Shown here piece after piece: positions 1-8,924 of a stretch of 64,000 nucleotides of DNA. The stretch's first letter is position 1, and every line of letters begins with the position of its first letter. The notes beneath the pieces are model-generated. The model was not told where the DNA came from. It searched no databases and saw only the letters and a program-made list of their open reading frames with translations. Position numbers and translations under genes: made by a program. The stretch comes from VRUE01 sp963725085 (GTDB lineage: Bacteria > Actinomycetota > Thermoleophilia > Solirubrobacterales > 70-9). The stretch spans positions 620,001-684,000 of the forward strand of contig CAVRXM010000001.1 in assembly GCA_963725085.1 (NCBI GenBank), written 5' to 3'.

Positions 1-781
1 CCTTGCCGCCGTCTTCGAGCTGGGAGACGGAGCGCTTCACCGCCGAGATCGGGACCGCGAAGCCGACGCCGTCGTTGGCGCCTGAGTTGGTCTCGATCTG
101 CTGGTTGATGCCGATCACCCGCGCGTTGGCGTCGAGCAGCGGCCCGCCGGAGTTGCCGGGGTTGATCGAGGCGTCGGTCTGGATCGCGCCCTCGATCTGG
201 AATTCGGTCAGCGAGCGGACCGAGCGGTCGGTCGCCGAGACGATCCCGACCGAGAGCGACTGCTGCTCGCCGAACGGGCTGCCGATCGCCGCCACCGGCT
301 GCCCGACGACGAGGTCGTGGTCGTCGCCGAGCTTCAGAGGGTGCAGTTCGAGCCCGTCGGGATCGACTTCGAGCAGGGCGACGTCGGCGAACGGGTCGAC
401 GCCGACGATCTTCGCCGGCACGACGTTGCGATCGGGGAACTCGACGTAGACCGCTTCGGCCTCCTTCCGTTCGCCGCTGGTGTCGTCGGTGACCACGTGG
501 GCGTTGGTGACGATCCTGCCGTCCCCGTCGAGCACGAACCCCGAGCCTTCGGCGCCCCCGGTTTCGGTTATCGAGCGGATCGTGACCACGCCCGGCGATG
601 CCTTGGCGAAGACCGAGGCGGCGTTGAAGCCTGGAGCGCTGGTCTCGACCACCACGCGCGTCGTCTTTTCCGTCGAGGCGTGCGAGGCCGAGCCGCCGCC
701 CCCGTCGCTCGAGCCGCATCCCGCGAGCGCCAGGACCAGCAGCGCGGCCGCCAGCGCGACTCGCGCCGCCGCCCGGCTCAC
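1..781 (-). CDS. HtrA/DegP-type serine protease lipoprotein (3' end outside window)
   Basis: Trypsin-like S1C protease of the envelope. The GTG start at 781 overlaps the kinase stop by 4 nt (GTGA), and about 260 residues are visible before the window edge. The N-terminus is hydrophobic with a lipobox (LALAGC, Cys about 22), so a membrane-anchored lipoprotein is likely. The catalytic triad is visible: His about 95 in TNAHVV, Asp about 133 in FADVALL, Ser about 211 in NPGNSGGP. A PDZ domain would lie in the missing part. It is the third gene of an operon with a response regulator and sensor kinase, an arrangement like mycobacterial mprAB-pepD, so a role in envelope-stress proteolysis is inferred. 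Confidence 0.9.
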   Translation of the reverse strand, partial: MSRAAARVALAAALLVLALAGCGSSDGGGGSASHASTEKTTRVVVETSAPGFNAASVFAKASPGVVTIRSITETGGAEGSGFVLDGDGRIVTNAHVVTDDTSGERKEAEAVYVEFPDRNVVPAKIVGVDPFADVALLEVDPDGLELHPLKLGDDHDLVVGQPVAAIGSPFGEQQSLSVGIVSATDRSVRSLTEFQIEGAIQTDASINPGNSGGPLLDANARVIGINQQIETNSGANDGVGFAVPISAVKRSVSQLEDGGK

Positions 782-1836
782 ACTCCGGCCCCGGTCGGCT
801 CGGTGACGACGATCGGGGCCGCCTCGGCGGGGCCCGGGGGAAGGTCGAGCGTGAAGGCGGTGAAGCGCCTCGTCGAGGTGATCGAGATCCGGCCCTCCAT
901 CCGCTGGGCGAGCTCGCGGGCGATCGCGAGGCCGAGGCCGGAGCCTCCCGACGGCTTCGCCGTGTAGAAGCGCTCGAAGATCCGGCCCTGCACGCGCTGC
1001 GGGATGCCGGCACCGTCGTCGGAGACGGTCAGCTCTGCCCTGCGATTGACGGAATAGACGGTCACGGTCACGCTCGCGCCCTCGGGGGTATGGGTGAGGG
1101 CGTTGTCGAGCAGGATACGGACGATCTGCCGCGCCCGTTCAGGGTCGGCGGTCGCCATCACCTGATGGTCGGGGGTGCGCAGCTCGAGTCGCGAGCCGCG
1201 CAGGTCCGCCCGCGGGCCGAACTCGCGGGCGACGCTGCGGGCGAGCTCGGTGAGGTCGACGCTGCTCGGCGCCATCACGATCCCGCCCGCGTCGAGCTGG
1301 GAGAGGTTGAGGAGATCGGCGGTGAGCTTCGTCAGCCGGTCGATCTGCTGGCGCATCGTGCGGACGAACTCTTCCCGCTCCTCGGGGGTCGGTTCGTCCT
1401 CCTCGAGGAGCTCGACGAAGCCGCCGAGGCTGAAGATCGGGGTCCGGAGCTCGTGCGAGGCGTTGGCGATGAACTGCTTGCGGGCGTTGTCGAGCTCGGC
1501 CAGGCGCCGCTGCATCTCGTTGAAGCTGCGGGCGAGCTGGCCGAGCTGGCCCGAGGAGTCGACCGGGATCCGGGCGCCGAAGTCGCCTTCGGCGACCTTG
1601 TGGGCGGCCTCTTGGATTTTCCGGATCCGCTGCGTCGCCAGCGTCGCGGAGTAGAAGCCGGTGGCAAGGGCGGGAACCAGCGCGATCAGGGCCCCGGTCG
1701 TGATCGCCTCCCTGGCGCCGGAGATGCCGGCGATGTGGACGACGTAGACGTAGATGACGACCGCGGTCCCGATCGCGATGCCCAGCGAGATCATCGTGAT
1801 CCGATTGCCGAGCGGGGTGAGCTGGAGGCGCCTCAT
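778..1836 (-). CDS. Sensor histidine kinase with HAMP domain
   Basis: 352-residue membrane kinase. Two transmembrane segments (about 12-33 and 43-65) with almost no extracytoplasmic loop are followed by HAMP (about 67-118), a HisKA domain with phosphoacceptor His128 in NASHELRTP, and a HATPase domain with DDGAGIP and GSGLGLAIA boxes. The ATG at 1836 overlaps the regulator stop (ATGA) and its own stop overlaps the HtrA start, so the three are translationally coupled. With so short a loop the stimulus is probably sensed in or at the membrane. It is the cognate kinase of the upstream regulator by position. Confidence 0.92.
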   Translation of the reverse strand: MRRLQLTPLGNRITMISLGIAIGTAVVIYVYVVHIAGISGAREAITTGALIALVPALATGFYSATLATQRIRKIQEAAHKVAEGDFGARIPVDSSGQLGQLARSFNEMQRRLAELDNARKQFIANASHELRTPIFSLGGFVELLEEDEPTPEEREEFVRTMRQQIDRLTKLTADLLNLSQLDAGGIVMAPSSVDLTELARSVAREFGPRADLRGSRLELRTPDHQVMATADPERARQIVRILLDNALTHTPEGASVTVTVYSVNRRAELTVSDDGAGIPQRVQGRIFERFYTAKPSGGSGLGLAIARELAQRMEGRISITSTRRFTAFTLDLPPGPAEAAPIVVTEPTGAGV

Positions 1837-2528
1837 TCCTTGAAGCGGTAGCCGACCCCGCGGACCGTGAACAGGAACTCCGGCTCCTTCGGGTTCTGCT
1901 CGAGCTTTTCCCGGAGGTGGCGGATGTGGACGTCGACGGTGCGGGGGTCGCGGTACTCCGAGTCACCCCAGACGCACTCGAGCAGGGTCTGGCGGCTGAG
2001 GACCCGGCCGGGAGAGCGCGCCAGCGCGCTGAGGATCTCGAACTCGACGTAGGTCACCTTGATCTCCTCGCTGCGCAGCAGGACCATCCGCCGGCCGAAG
2101 TCGATCGTCAGCTCCTCGTGCTCGATCGAGCCCTCGTCCTGAAACTCGCCGATCATCCGCGAGCGCCGCAGCGCCGCCTTCACCCGGCTGCGGAACTCAC
2201 GCATCGAGAACGGCTTGGTGATGTAGTCGTCGGCACCGACCTCGAGCCCGGCGACCTTGTCGGTCTCGCTGCCTTTGGCGGTCAGCATGATGATCGGGAC
2301 CTGGCTGTTGCGGCGCAGCTGCCGGCAGACCTCGACGCCGTCGAGCTTGGGCAGCATCAGGTCGAGGATGACGAGGTCGAACCGCGCCTCGCTGAAGCGC
2401 TGAAGTGCCTCCTGGCCGTCGATCGCCGAGGTGACGTGGTAGCCGTCTTTCCGCAGCGGATAGCTGAGCAGCGTCTGGACCGATTGCTCATCGTCCACGA
2501 GCAGTATCCGTGCAGTCCCGTTGGGCAT
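1833..2528 (-). CDS. OmpR/PhoB-family response regulator
   Basis: 231-residue DNA-binding regulator. The receiver domain (1-120) has the acidic pair in LLVDDEQ, the phosphoacceptor Asp in LVILDLMLP and Lys in ITKPFS. The C-terminal winged helix carries EFEILSAL, DPRTVDVHIRHLR and TVRGVGYRF. I chose ATG at 2528 because a -10 box (TACCCT) lies 7 nt upstream, indicating a leaderless transcript; an in-frame upstream extension has no homology. First gene of the regulator-kinase-HtrA operon and probably its transcriptional activator. Confidence 0.93.
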   Translation of the reverse strand: MPNGTARILLVDDEQSVQTLLSYPLRKDGYHVTSAIDGQEALQRFSEARFDLVILDLMLPKLDGVEVCRQLRRNSQVPIIMLTAKGSETDKVAGLEVGADDYITKPFSMREFRSRVKAALRRSRMIGEFQDEGSIEHEELTIDFGRRMVLLRSEEIKVTYVEFEILSALARSPGRVLSRQTLLECVWGDSEYRDPRTVDVHIRHLREKLEQNPKEPEFLFTVRGVGYRFKE

Positions 2529-2535
2529 CGGACTA

Positions 2536-2541
2536 AGGGTA
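2536..2541 (-). promoter_or_regulatory. -10 box of the regulator-kinase-HtrA operon
   Basis: TACCCT on the minus strand, 7 nt before the ATG at 2528; fits a leaderless promoter. Confidence 0.6.
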
Positions 2542-2617
2542 ATCCGCGCACTGTGCGGGGTGAACTGGACAAATGTAGGACTACCAAGAACTAATGATCT
2601 GGAATGATGGCGCCGAT

Positions 2618-2806
2618 ATGGGACACATGCCAAACGAGCAGTTGAAGAGCATGGTCGCAGCCGGGCTGTACAAGCCGAATCCGGCGCTCGTCGCGGAGGC
2701 GATGCTGAGCCGGCAGAGCGTGCGCGAGCTGCTCACCGCGAGTGAGCCGCTCAGCCGAGCTGATCGAACCCGGCCGACCGCACTGGCGACCCGTCGGGCA
2801 GCCTGA
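2618..2806 (+). CDS. Small FlgM-like protein (tentative)
   Basis: About 62 residues (ATG at 2618; 2627 or 2594 also possible). The segment GLYKPNPALVAEAMLSRQ resembles the C-terminal helix region of FlgM-like anti-sigma factors (pattern Y-x-x-x-P-x-x-V-A-x-A-M-L). It sits in an otherwise empty 220-nt gap, divergent from the response regulator, and its 3' end overlaps thiL by 56 nt on the opposite strand. The tail after residue 45 is low-complexity and may be only run-through. No ribosome binding site is obvious. The function is not established, and it could be a chance ORF. Confidence 0.4.
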   Translation: MGHMPNEQLKSMVAAGLYKPNPALVAEAMLSRQSVRELLTASEPLSRADRTRPTALATRRAA

Positions 2807-3728
2807 TCTCGACCCCGGTGCCGGCGACGAGCTCGCCGATCGGGGTCAGTCCGAGATCTGCCGCGCCGAGGGCCGCGACCGCCCCCTCGACGCTGTCGGG
2901 GGCCAGGGCGGCGAGCAGCTCGTAATCCTCGCCGCCGGAGGTGGCGAGCTCGAGCGGGTCTCGCCCAACCGCATGCGCGACCTCCGCCACTCCCGCCGCA
3001 ACCGGGAGCGCGGCGGCGTCGATGCGGGCGCCGACCCCGCTCGCCGCGGCGAGCTGGCTCGCGTCGCCCGTGAGCCCGTCGCTGAGGTCGATCATCGCCG
3101 TCGCCCCCACCGCCGCCAGCGCCTGTCCAGCGTCGAGCCGAGCTTGCGGCTCGAGCTGGCGGGAGATCAGCGCCGCCTCCTCCCCCGCGGAGAGCGCGGT
3201 CGAGACCGGCCGCTGGAGCAGGAGCAGACCGGCCGCGGCGCCGCCGAGCTCACCGGTCACGACGAGGACGTCGCCCGGGCGTCCGCCGGAGCGGGTCACC
3301 AGCAGCTCGGGCTCGCCGGCGTGGCCGACGACGGTGATCGCCAGCGAGAGGACGGGCGCCCTGGTCACGTCGCCCCCGGCCAGGGTCGTGCCGGTTTCCT
3401 CGGCGACCGCGAAGAGCCCATCGAGCAGCTCGAGGCAGCCGTCCTCGTCGAGGTCGGCCGGCACCCCGAGCACCACGTAGGCCTCGCCTGGCTGCGCCCC
3501 CATCGCGGCGAGATCGGACAGCGCCGCGGCCAGCGCCTTGGCGCCGACCTGTTCGAGGCTCGCCTGCCGGCGCTGGAAATGGACTCCGTCGACGAGGGCG
3601 TCGACGGAGGTCGCGGTGGCGCCGCCGGGGACCGTCACCGCGGCATCGTCGCCGCTGCCGAGCCGGACCTGCGGGCCCGGCGGCGGGAGCCGCTCCCGGA
3701 TGCGCGCCAGCAGGTCGAACTCGCCCAT
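2751..3728 (-). CDS. thiL: Thiamine-monophosphate kinase
   Basis: 325 residues, the usual family length. It phosphorylates thiamine monophosphate to thiamine diphosphate with ATP in the cytoplasm. Visible motifs: GSGDDAAV near the N-terminus (metal and ATP binding), GGDVTRAP in the middle, DLSDGLTGD and SGGEDYELL in the C-terminal half, all typical of the PurM/ThiL fold. The start ATG at 3728 begins MGEFDLLARI, the normal ThiL N-terminus; a longer in-frame extension has no similarity. It is divergent from the flippase-like gene. Confidence 0.93.
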   Translation of the reverse strand: MGEFDLLARIRERLPPPGPQVRLGSGDDAAVTVPGGATATSVDALVDGVHFQRRQASLEQVGAKALAAALSDLAAMGAQPGEAYVVLGVPADLDEDGCLELLDGLFAVAEETGTTLAGGDVTRAPVLSLAITVVGHAGEPELLVTRSGGRPGDVLVVTGELGGAAAGLLLLQRPVSTALSAGEEAALISRQLEPQARLDAGQALAAVGATAMIDLSDGLTGDASQLAAASGVGARIDAAALPVAAGVAEVAHAVGRDPLELATSGGEDYELLAALAPDSVEGAVAALGAADLGLTPIGELVAGTGVEIRLPDGSPVRSAGFDQLG

Positions 3729-3776
3729 CGATCCATTCTGGCGGCGGGTCGGCGGCGGTGCAGCCCCGGCGCTCTC

Positions 3777-3782
3777 TAAGGT
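3777..3782 (+). promoter_or_regulatory. -10 box for the flippase-like gene
   Basis: TAAGGT, 8 nt before the GTG at 3791. It is the reason for choosing that start over the GTG at 3758. Confidence 0.5.
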
Positions 3783-3790
3783 GCGGCTGC

Positions 3791-4867
3791 GTGGAGCAAC
3801 GCCAGCCATTACTTCACCGAATCGGCGAAGCCGGGGCTCGGTTCGGGACCACGCCGCCGCGGAGCAAGCGGGTCCGGCTCGCGATCCAGCTCGGCCTCGC
3901 GATCGTGATTTTCGGCTTCCTGGTCCTGACCGTCGTCCAGCAGTGGTCCGAGATCAAGGACGAAGGGGTCCACTTCCATGTCTGGTGGCTGGTCCCGGCC
4001 TTCATCGTCCTGCCGATCTACTACGCGCTGAGCGCGCTCGGGTGGGACCTGATCCTCCGCTTCCTCGGCTACCGGATCGGGATGGGGCGGGCCCAGGTCG
4101 CCTGGGGCCAGCCGCTGCTCGCCCGCTACGTCCCCGGCAGCGTCCTCTACGTGCTCGGCCGGTTGCTCCTCTCCGAGCGGGCCGGAGTCCCGCGGCGGAT
4201 CACGCTCGCGAGCGTCGCCTACGAACAGGCGATCTCGGCCACCTCGGCGATCGCCATCGCCTCCTACTTCATCATCAATCACCCCGACCTCCAGGGCCAG
4301 CCGCTGCGCTGGGCGGTCCTGCTCCTCGTCCCGGCCGCGATCGTCGTCCTCCACCCGCGGGTCTTCGGCCCGCTCGCCAACCGGATCCTGAGGGCCTTCG
4401 GCCGCGAGCCGCTCCCGGCGGTGATCTCACTTCAAGGAATCCTCATCCTGATCATCGTCTTCGCCGCGATCTGGGGCGTGATCTCGGTCGGCGTCTACTG
4501 CGTCGCCCGCTCGGTCTCCGATGTCCCGGTCGACGAAATGCTCACCGTCGGCTCGGCCCAGGCGGTCGGGTACGTCGCTGCGCTCGCGACCCTCATCGCC
4601 CCGGCCGGCCTCGGGGTGCGCGATGCCGCCTTCGCCTGGGCGGTGAAGGGCGCGGTCCCGGGCAACAGCTTCGCGGTCGGCTCGCTGATCGCGATCGCGG
4701 TCCGGGGAGTCCAGACCCTGGTCGAGGTGATCTACGTCGCCGCCGTCACCGCGCTGGGGAAACGCGAGGGGTGGTCGATTCCGACCGGGGTTCTGCATCC
4801 CAGCGCCGAGGAGGCCGAGGACGCCAAAGGCGGGAAGCAGGAGATTCATACGCCGGAAATTCTCTGA
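3791..4867 (+). CDS. Flippase-like integral membrane protein (UPF0104/LPG synthase TM family)
   Basis: 358 residues with about eight hydrophobic segments, the first starting near residue 24. The family signature is seen in the middle (ARYVPGSVLYVLGRLLL) and near the C-terminus (APAGLGVRDAAF). Members are related to the membrane half of lysylphosphatidylglycerol synthase and are often linked to cell-envelope lipid or glycan export; no catalytic aminoacyl-transfer domain is attached here. An earlier in-frame GTG at 3758 would add 11 residues, but the -10 box favours 3791. The exact substrate is unknown. Confidence 0.8.
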   Translation: MEQRQPLLHRIGEAGARFGTTPPRSKRVRLAIQLGLAIVIFGFLVLTVVQQWSEIKDEGVHFHVWWLVPAFIVLPIYYALSALGWDLILRFLGYRIGMGRAQVAWGQPLLARYVPGSVLYVLGRLLLSERAGVPRRITLASVAYEQAISATSAIAIASYFIINHPDLQGQPLRWAVLLLVPAAIVVLHPRVFGPLANRILRAFGREPLPAVISLQGILILIIVFAAIWGVISVGVYCVARSVSDVPVDEMLTVGSAQAVGYVAALATLIAPAGLGVRDAAFAWAVKGAVPGNSFAVGSLIAIAVRGVQTLVEVIYVAAVTALGKREGWSIPTGVLHPSAEEAEDAKGGKQEIHTPEIL

Positions 4868-4964
4868 GGAGGGGGATCGGATGTCCCCCGCCCGGACAAG
4901 TGCCGGTCTAATCAGACCGGCACTTTGAGTATCCGCCCGTTCGGAGGACATCCGATCCCCCTCC
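4868..4964. terminator. Nested inverted repeat, probable bidirectional terminator
   Basis: Lies between two convergent genes and starts directly at the stop codon of the flippase-like gene. Outer arms of 19 nt (4868-4886 and 4946-4964) are perfectly complementary. Inside them is a second perfect hairpin with 12-nt arms (4898-4909 and 4914-4925) around the loop AATC. No T tract follows, so folding strength would have to do the work. Confidence 0.6.
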
Positions 4965-5056
4965 CCGGGGCCGCCCGGCGATCCCTTCCGCTCGGTCGGC
5001 CTGCGGCTCCACGGAGTCGGGGGCCTGTCAGCCGGCCGGTCCGACTCCAGCTGAAT

Positions 5057-6290
5057 TCAGAGTGGGACTCGGGCGGCGAGTTGGAGGGCGGTGAGGGCGA
5101 GGACGGCGGTGAGGAGGCGGTTGTCGCGGGAGAGGGCGGCGAAGGGGAGGGCCCAGATGACGTACCAGGGGAGGAGCCAGGCGCTGGCGAGCAGCAGGCC
5201 GAAGGCGGCCCAGCCGGTTGCCCGGATCCAGTCGCCGCCGCGAAGCACCCAGCGGCCGAGCAGGACGACGAGGGCCGCGAGGGCGGCGGCGGTGAGGGCC
5301 CGGACCGGGCCGACGCCGACCCCCAGCAGCTCGGAGAGGAGGTTGGGGAGGCTGTAGTTGCTGACCCGGCCCTGGTTCTCGCCGACGAGCTCGACCGAGT
5401 CGAGGGCATCGGGGCCGAACGCGGCGAGGGCGGCGGCGGCGATCGCGAGCGCGGCGACCGCAGCGCCGGCCGCGAACCGGTTGCGCCGGACCGCGCCGAG
5501 CAGCGCGAACGGGGCGACGAAGGCGGCGCTCAGCTTCAGCCCGATCGCGACGACGACCGCCGCTCCCCCGCCGCTCTCGCGAAGGGCGAGGATCGCCGCG
5601 ACTGCGGCGACCGCCGCCAGCATCACCGTCGCGTCGTTGTGGGCCCCGCCGACGACGTGGACGAGGACGAGCGGGTTCAGCGCGACGATCGCGAAGCTAC
5701 GCCCCGGGTCGACGCCGCGGGCCGGGGCGATGCGGGCGACGAGCAGCGCCAGCGCCAGCACCGAGGCCGCCGCGACCGCCTTCAGCGTCCACAGCGCGGC
5801 CGGTACCGAGAGCAGCGCCAGCGGGTAGGTCGCGAGCGTGAAGAGCGGCCCATAGGAGCTGGACGATTCAGTCCAGCCGACGTGGGCGAAGACGGGGTCG
5901 CCGGCGGCGTCGATCGGGGCGTGCGCATAGGGGTTGAGGCCGTGGAGGGCGCCGAGCCGGGCATAGGCGATGTAGCTGAAGACGTCCTGCGAGAGGAGTG
6001 GCGGCGAGAGGGCGAAGGCGAGGACCAGGACCACCGCGGCGCCGGTGAGGAGCCGGGTCCGGAGCGCCGGTGCGGCGAGCACAACGCAGAGGTAGGCGGC
6101 GAACGCGACCCAGAGCAGGGCGTAGTAGGCGCCTGCTCCGATGCCGAGCCCGCCGCCGTAGGGGCCGAGCAGCCAGCCCGGGCCATCGCCGGCCGCCGGC
6201 CGGCACCAGCCCCGGCCCCGGGGCGGCGAGCGGGACCGCCGCCGCGAGGAGGCCGGTCAGTCCCGCGAGGCCGACCGCTCGCGGTGCCCG
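5057..6290 (-). CDS. MptB-like polyprenol-phosphomannose-dependent mannosyltransferase, frameshifted near 5' end
   Basis: Polytopic GT-C-type glycosyltransferase of the actinobacterial DUF2029/MptB kind, which extends lipomannan-type glycans on the outer face of the membrane. The intact frame runs from about 6200 to 5057 and shows the GT-C acidic loop after the first helices (PPLLSQDVFSYIAYARLG) and many hydrophobic segments. The first helix (VGLAGLTGLLAAAVPLAAPG) lies in another frame, so a one-base error near 6200 is likely. No ATG/GTG/TTG is visible in the upstream piece; the boundary at about 6290 is approximate. The first usable start in the intact frame is GTG 6082, which would lose the first helices. 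It directly follows the PBP gene. Confidence 0.72.
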
Positions 6291-6297
6291 CAGGCGA

Positions 6298-8474
6298 TCA
6301 GCCAGCCCCGACCCCGCCGGTCGCGGTGCCGCCGCCGACCCCGGCGGGGGGCGGCCCGCCTCCGCCTCCGACCACCGCTGGGCGGGCTGGGGGCGGGTTC
6401 GGGGGCCGGGGTCGGTTCCTGACCCACTCCGGGCGCGTAGGCGTTCGGGTCGTACCCTCCGACTGCGGCCGATCCGGGCCTGCTGCCGCCTTCGGTTTCT
6501 TCCACTTCGCCTCCGCTCGAGTAGCCGCCGGTAGCCGCTGGAGGAGGTGTAGTGGCCGTAGAACGGGGCCCAGCTGATCGGGGTTTCGGGTTCGGAGAAT
6601 TCCTCGCAGGGGATTTCCCCGTTGGAGTAGACCGAGTTCCAGATTTCGGCCGGGAACGTCCCCCCGAACACGGTGATCCCGTGAACGCTCGTCATTTCGA
6701 TGTCGTTCGACTGCGGGTACCCGACCCAGACCACGGTCGAGAGGTTCGGCTGGTAGCCCGCGAACCAGGCGTCGGTGTAGTTGTCGGTCGTCCCCGTCTT
6801 CCCCGCCTGCCCCGAGCAGCCGGTGTAGGCGGCGGTGCCGGTGCCGCCGGTGATGTTGTCGTGCAGCAGCCGCGTCACCTCGTAGGCGACCGCTTCGGAG
6901 ATCACCCGTTTCGGTTCCGGATGCTCGGGGTGGTCGACGCGGCCGTCGGGGAAGACGACCTTTCGGATCGCGATCGGGTTGTGGTGGACGCCGCCGGCGG
7001 CGAGCGTCGCGTAGGCATCAGACATCTCGAGCGGCGAGACTCCGATCCGCAGGCCGCCGATCCCCTCCGCCGGGATCCCGTCGAGTTCGGTTTCGATTCC
7101 CATCGACTTCGCGGTTTCGGCGACGTTCCCGGGGCCGACGTCGAGGTCGAGCTGGGCGAACACGGTGTTGTCGGAGGCGACCGTCGCCTGCTGGAGGTTG
7201 ATCGTCCCCAGGTAGCCCTCGTCGGCGGTGTGGACTTCCCAGTGGCCCCACTTCGGCAGGTCGAGGTTCAGCGGTTTCGACGTGTAGTAGGTCGAGTACG
7301 GGTCGACGCCCTGCTTGATCGCCGTCGTCAGGACGAAGGTCTTGAACGTCGACCCCGGCTGGCGGTGGCCCTGGGCGGCGAGGTTGAACTGGCTGACGTC
7401 GTAGCTCGAGCTCGAGACCATCGCCCTGATGTAGCCGGTGTCGGGTTCGATCGAGACCAGCGCCGAGGCCGGGTCTTCGGAATAGGGAAGGATCGAGTGC
7501 ACCGCTTCCAGCCCGACCTGCTGCAGCTTCGGGTCGATCGTCGTGTAGACGCGGAGGCCGCCCTGGCGGACCGTGTTGACGCCGTACTTTTCGATCAGCT
7601 TGTCCTCGACGTAGTCGAAGAAATAGGGCTGGCGGCGTTCGAAGTAGGTGTCGGAGAGATTCAGCTCGAGGCCGCGCTGCTCGCCCTCGAGCGCCCGCTG
7701 CTTGGAGATGTAGCCGAGGTCGCCCATTTTCGCCAGCACCTCGTTGCGGCGTTCGAGCGCGCCCTTCGGATTGAGGATCGGGTTGTAGTCGGAGGGCGCC
7801 TGCGGCAGCCCGGCGAGCATCGCCGCCTGCTCGAGGGTCAGCTTCCAGACCGGCTTCGAGAAGTAGATCTGCGAGGCGGCCTGGACGCCGACCGCGGTGC
7901 TGCCGTTGATCGTCCCGTAGGAGGCCCCGTTCAGGTACTTGCCGAGGATGTCTTCCTTGCTGAACTTCTTCTCATACTCGAGCGCGAGCTGGGCCTCCTG
8001 GATCTTGCGTTCGAGGTCGCGCTTGGGGTCGGTGATGCAGAGGTTCCGCATCAGCTGCATCGTGATCGTCGAGCCGCCCTGGACGATCTTGCCCGCCTCG
8101 ACGTTCTTGACCAGCGCCCGCAGGCCGCCCTGGTAATCGATCCCGTCGTGTTCGTAGAAGCGCTCGTCCTCAATCGCGACGGTCGCGTATTTGAGGTCGG
8201 CGGGGACGCGCTTGATCGAGACCGGCGTCCGCGCCTGGTCGGAGGCGATGTTGCCGAGCTTGCTGCCGTCGCCGGCGAAGAGGATCGAGTTGCCGCCGCG
8301 GTCGATCGGCCGGCAGTCCGAGAGCGGCGGGGCCTTGGCGGCGACGTCGAGGACCCAGGAGGCGACGCCGACCGAGAGGACCGCGAGCAGGGCGAGGGCC
8401 GCCGCGAGGACGAAGAGGATCTTGCTGCGGGCCCCGCCGCGGCGGCGGGCGCGGCGGCGTTGGCGCTGCGTCAT
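6298..8474 (-). CDS. Class A penicillin-binding protein (PBP1A type), C-terminal tail frameshifted
   Basis: Bifunctional peptidoglycan synthase. An Arg-rich cytoplasmic start and one TM segment (about 20-45) are followed by a GT51 transglycosylase domain (EDERFYEHDG, GGSTITMQL, EAQLALEYEKKFSKEDIL) and a transpeptidase domain with STFK (active Ser), SDN (ASDNTVFAQ) and KTG (AGKTGTTDN). The catalytic part is intact. The frame breaks near 6531, after which a Gly/Pro-rich tail (GGYDPNAYAPGVGQEP) continues in another frame. A second break near 6370 would restore a Gly-rich end and stop at 6298. Without the breaks the frame would run far into the glycosyltransferase gene. A -10 box is 7 nt before the ATG. 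Confidence 0.88.
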
Positions 8475-8481
8475 GCGGAAA

Positions 8482-8487
8482 AGGGTA
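8482..8487 (-). promoter_or_regulatory. -10 box of the PBP gene
   Basis: TACCCT on the minus strand, 7 nt before ATG 8474. Confidence 0.6.
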
Positions 8488-8505
8488 CTTCGACGCGGTC
8501 TCCGC

Positions 8506-8924
8506 TCAGACCTGCGTGTCCCCGGTCGAGTGGTTCCGCACGATCCCTTCGACCAGCATCTCGTTCGGGATCACGACAGAGCTGGCGTCCCCGGGGTCGA
8601 CGTAGGTGTAGGCGAGGGTGATGTCGATCACCCTGCCCTCGACTTCTTCAAACGAGATGCGATCGCCGATTTTGATCGGCTGCGAGATCGCGAGCTGGAC
8701 CCCGGCCGACGAGGTTGCCGAGGGTGTGCCGGGCGGCGAAGCCCGACGATCGCGGCAACGACGGCGGTCGAGGCGAGGATCCCTGTCGCGAGCCGGTTGA
8801 GCTCGGTGAACTGGGTCAGTGCCAGGGCCGCGAGGACGAGGAGGGCGACCAGGACCGCAACCCGGCGCAGGAACCGCAGCCTCGTTTTCGTCGAGCGCGA
8901 GACCTGTGAGACTGCCGGCGGCAT
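8506..8924 (-). CDS. Short MscS-type mechanosensitive channel, frameshifted
   Basis: Small MscS-family protein of about 139 residues. The N-terminal hydrophobic segment and pore-side part (LTQFTELNRLATGILAS) are in one frame, GFAARHTLGNLVG in a second, and the beta domain (QLAISQPIKIGDRISFEEVE, then TLAYTYVDPGDASSVVIPNE) in the third, ending with TGA at 8506-8508. Breaks lie near 8740 and 8703. The piece order matches MscS exactly, so two single-base errors are more likely than decay. Its start codon overlaps that of the divergent CPBP protease. Confidence 0.75.

Noticed and set aside
5868..6530. Direct continuation of the PBP frame into the glycosyltransferase gene as a PBP-glycosyltransferase fusion
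   Set aside because: The continuation is Arg/Pro-rich and out of frame with both genes; a frameshift in the Gly-rich PBP tail explains it better.
4925..6577. Long plus-strand open frame (550 codons) opposite the glycosyltransferase and PBP tail
   Set aside because: The translation is Gly/Arg/Glu-rich with no family motif; it is an antisense shadow caused by high GC. The opposite strand carries clear conserved domains.
6552..8621. Plus-strand open frame of 689 codons opposite the PBP gene
   Set aside because: Antisense shadow; the minus strand shows complete transglycosylase and transpeptidase motifs.
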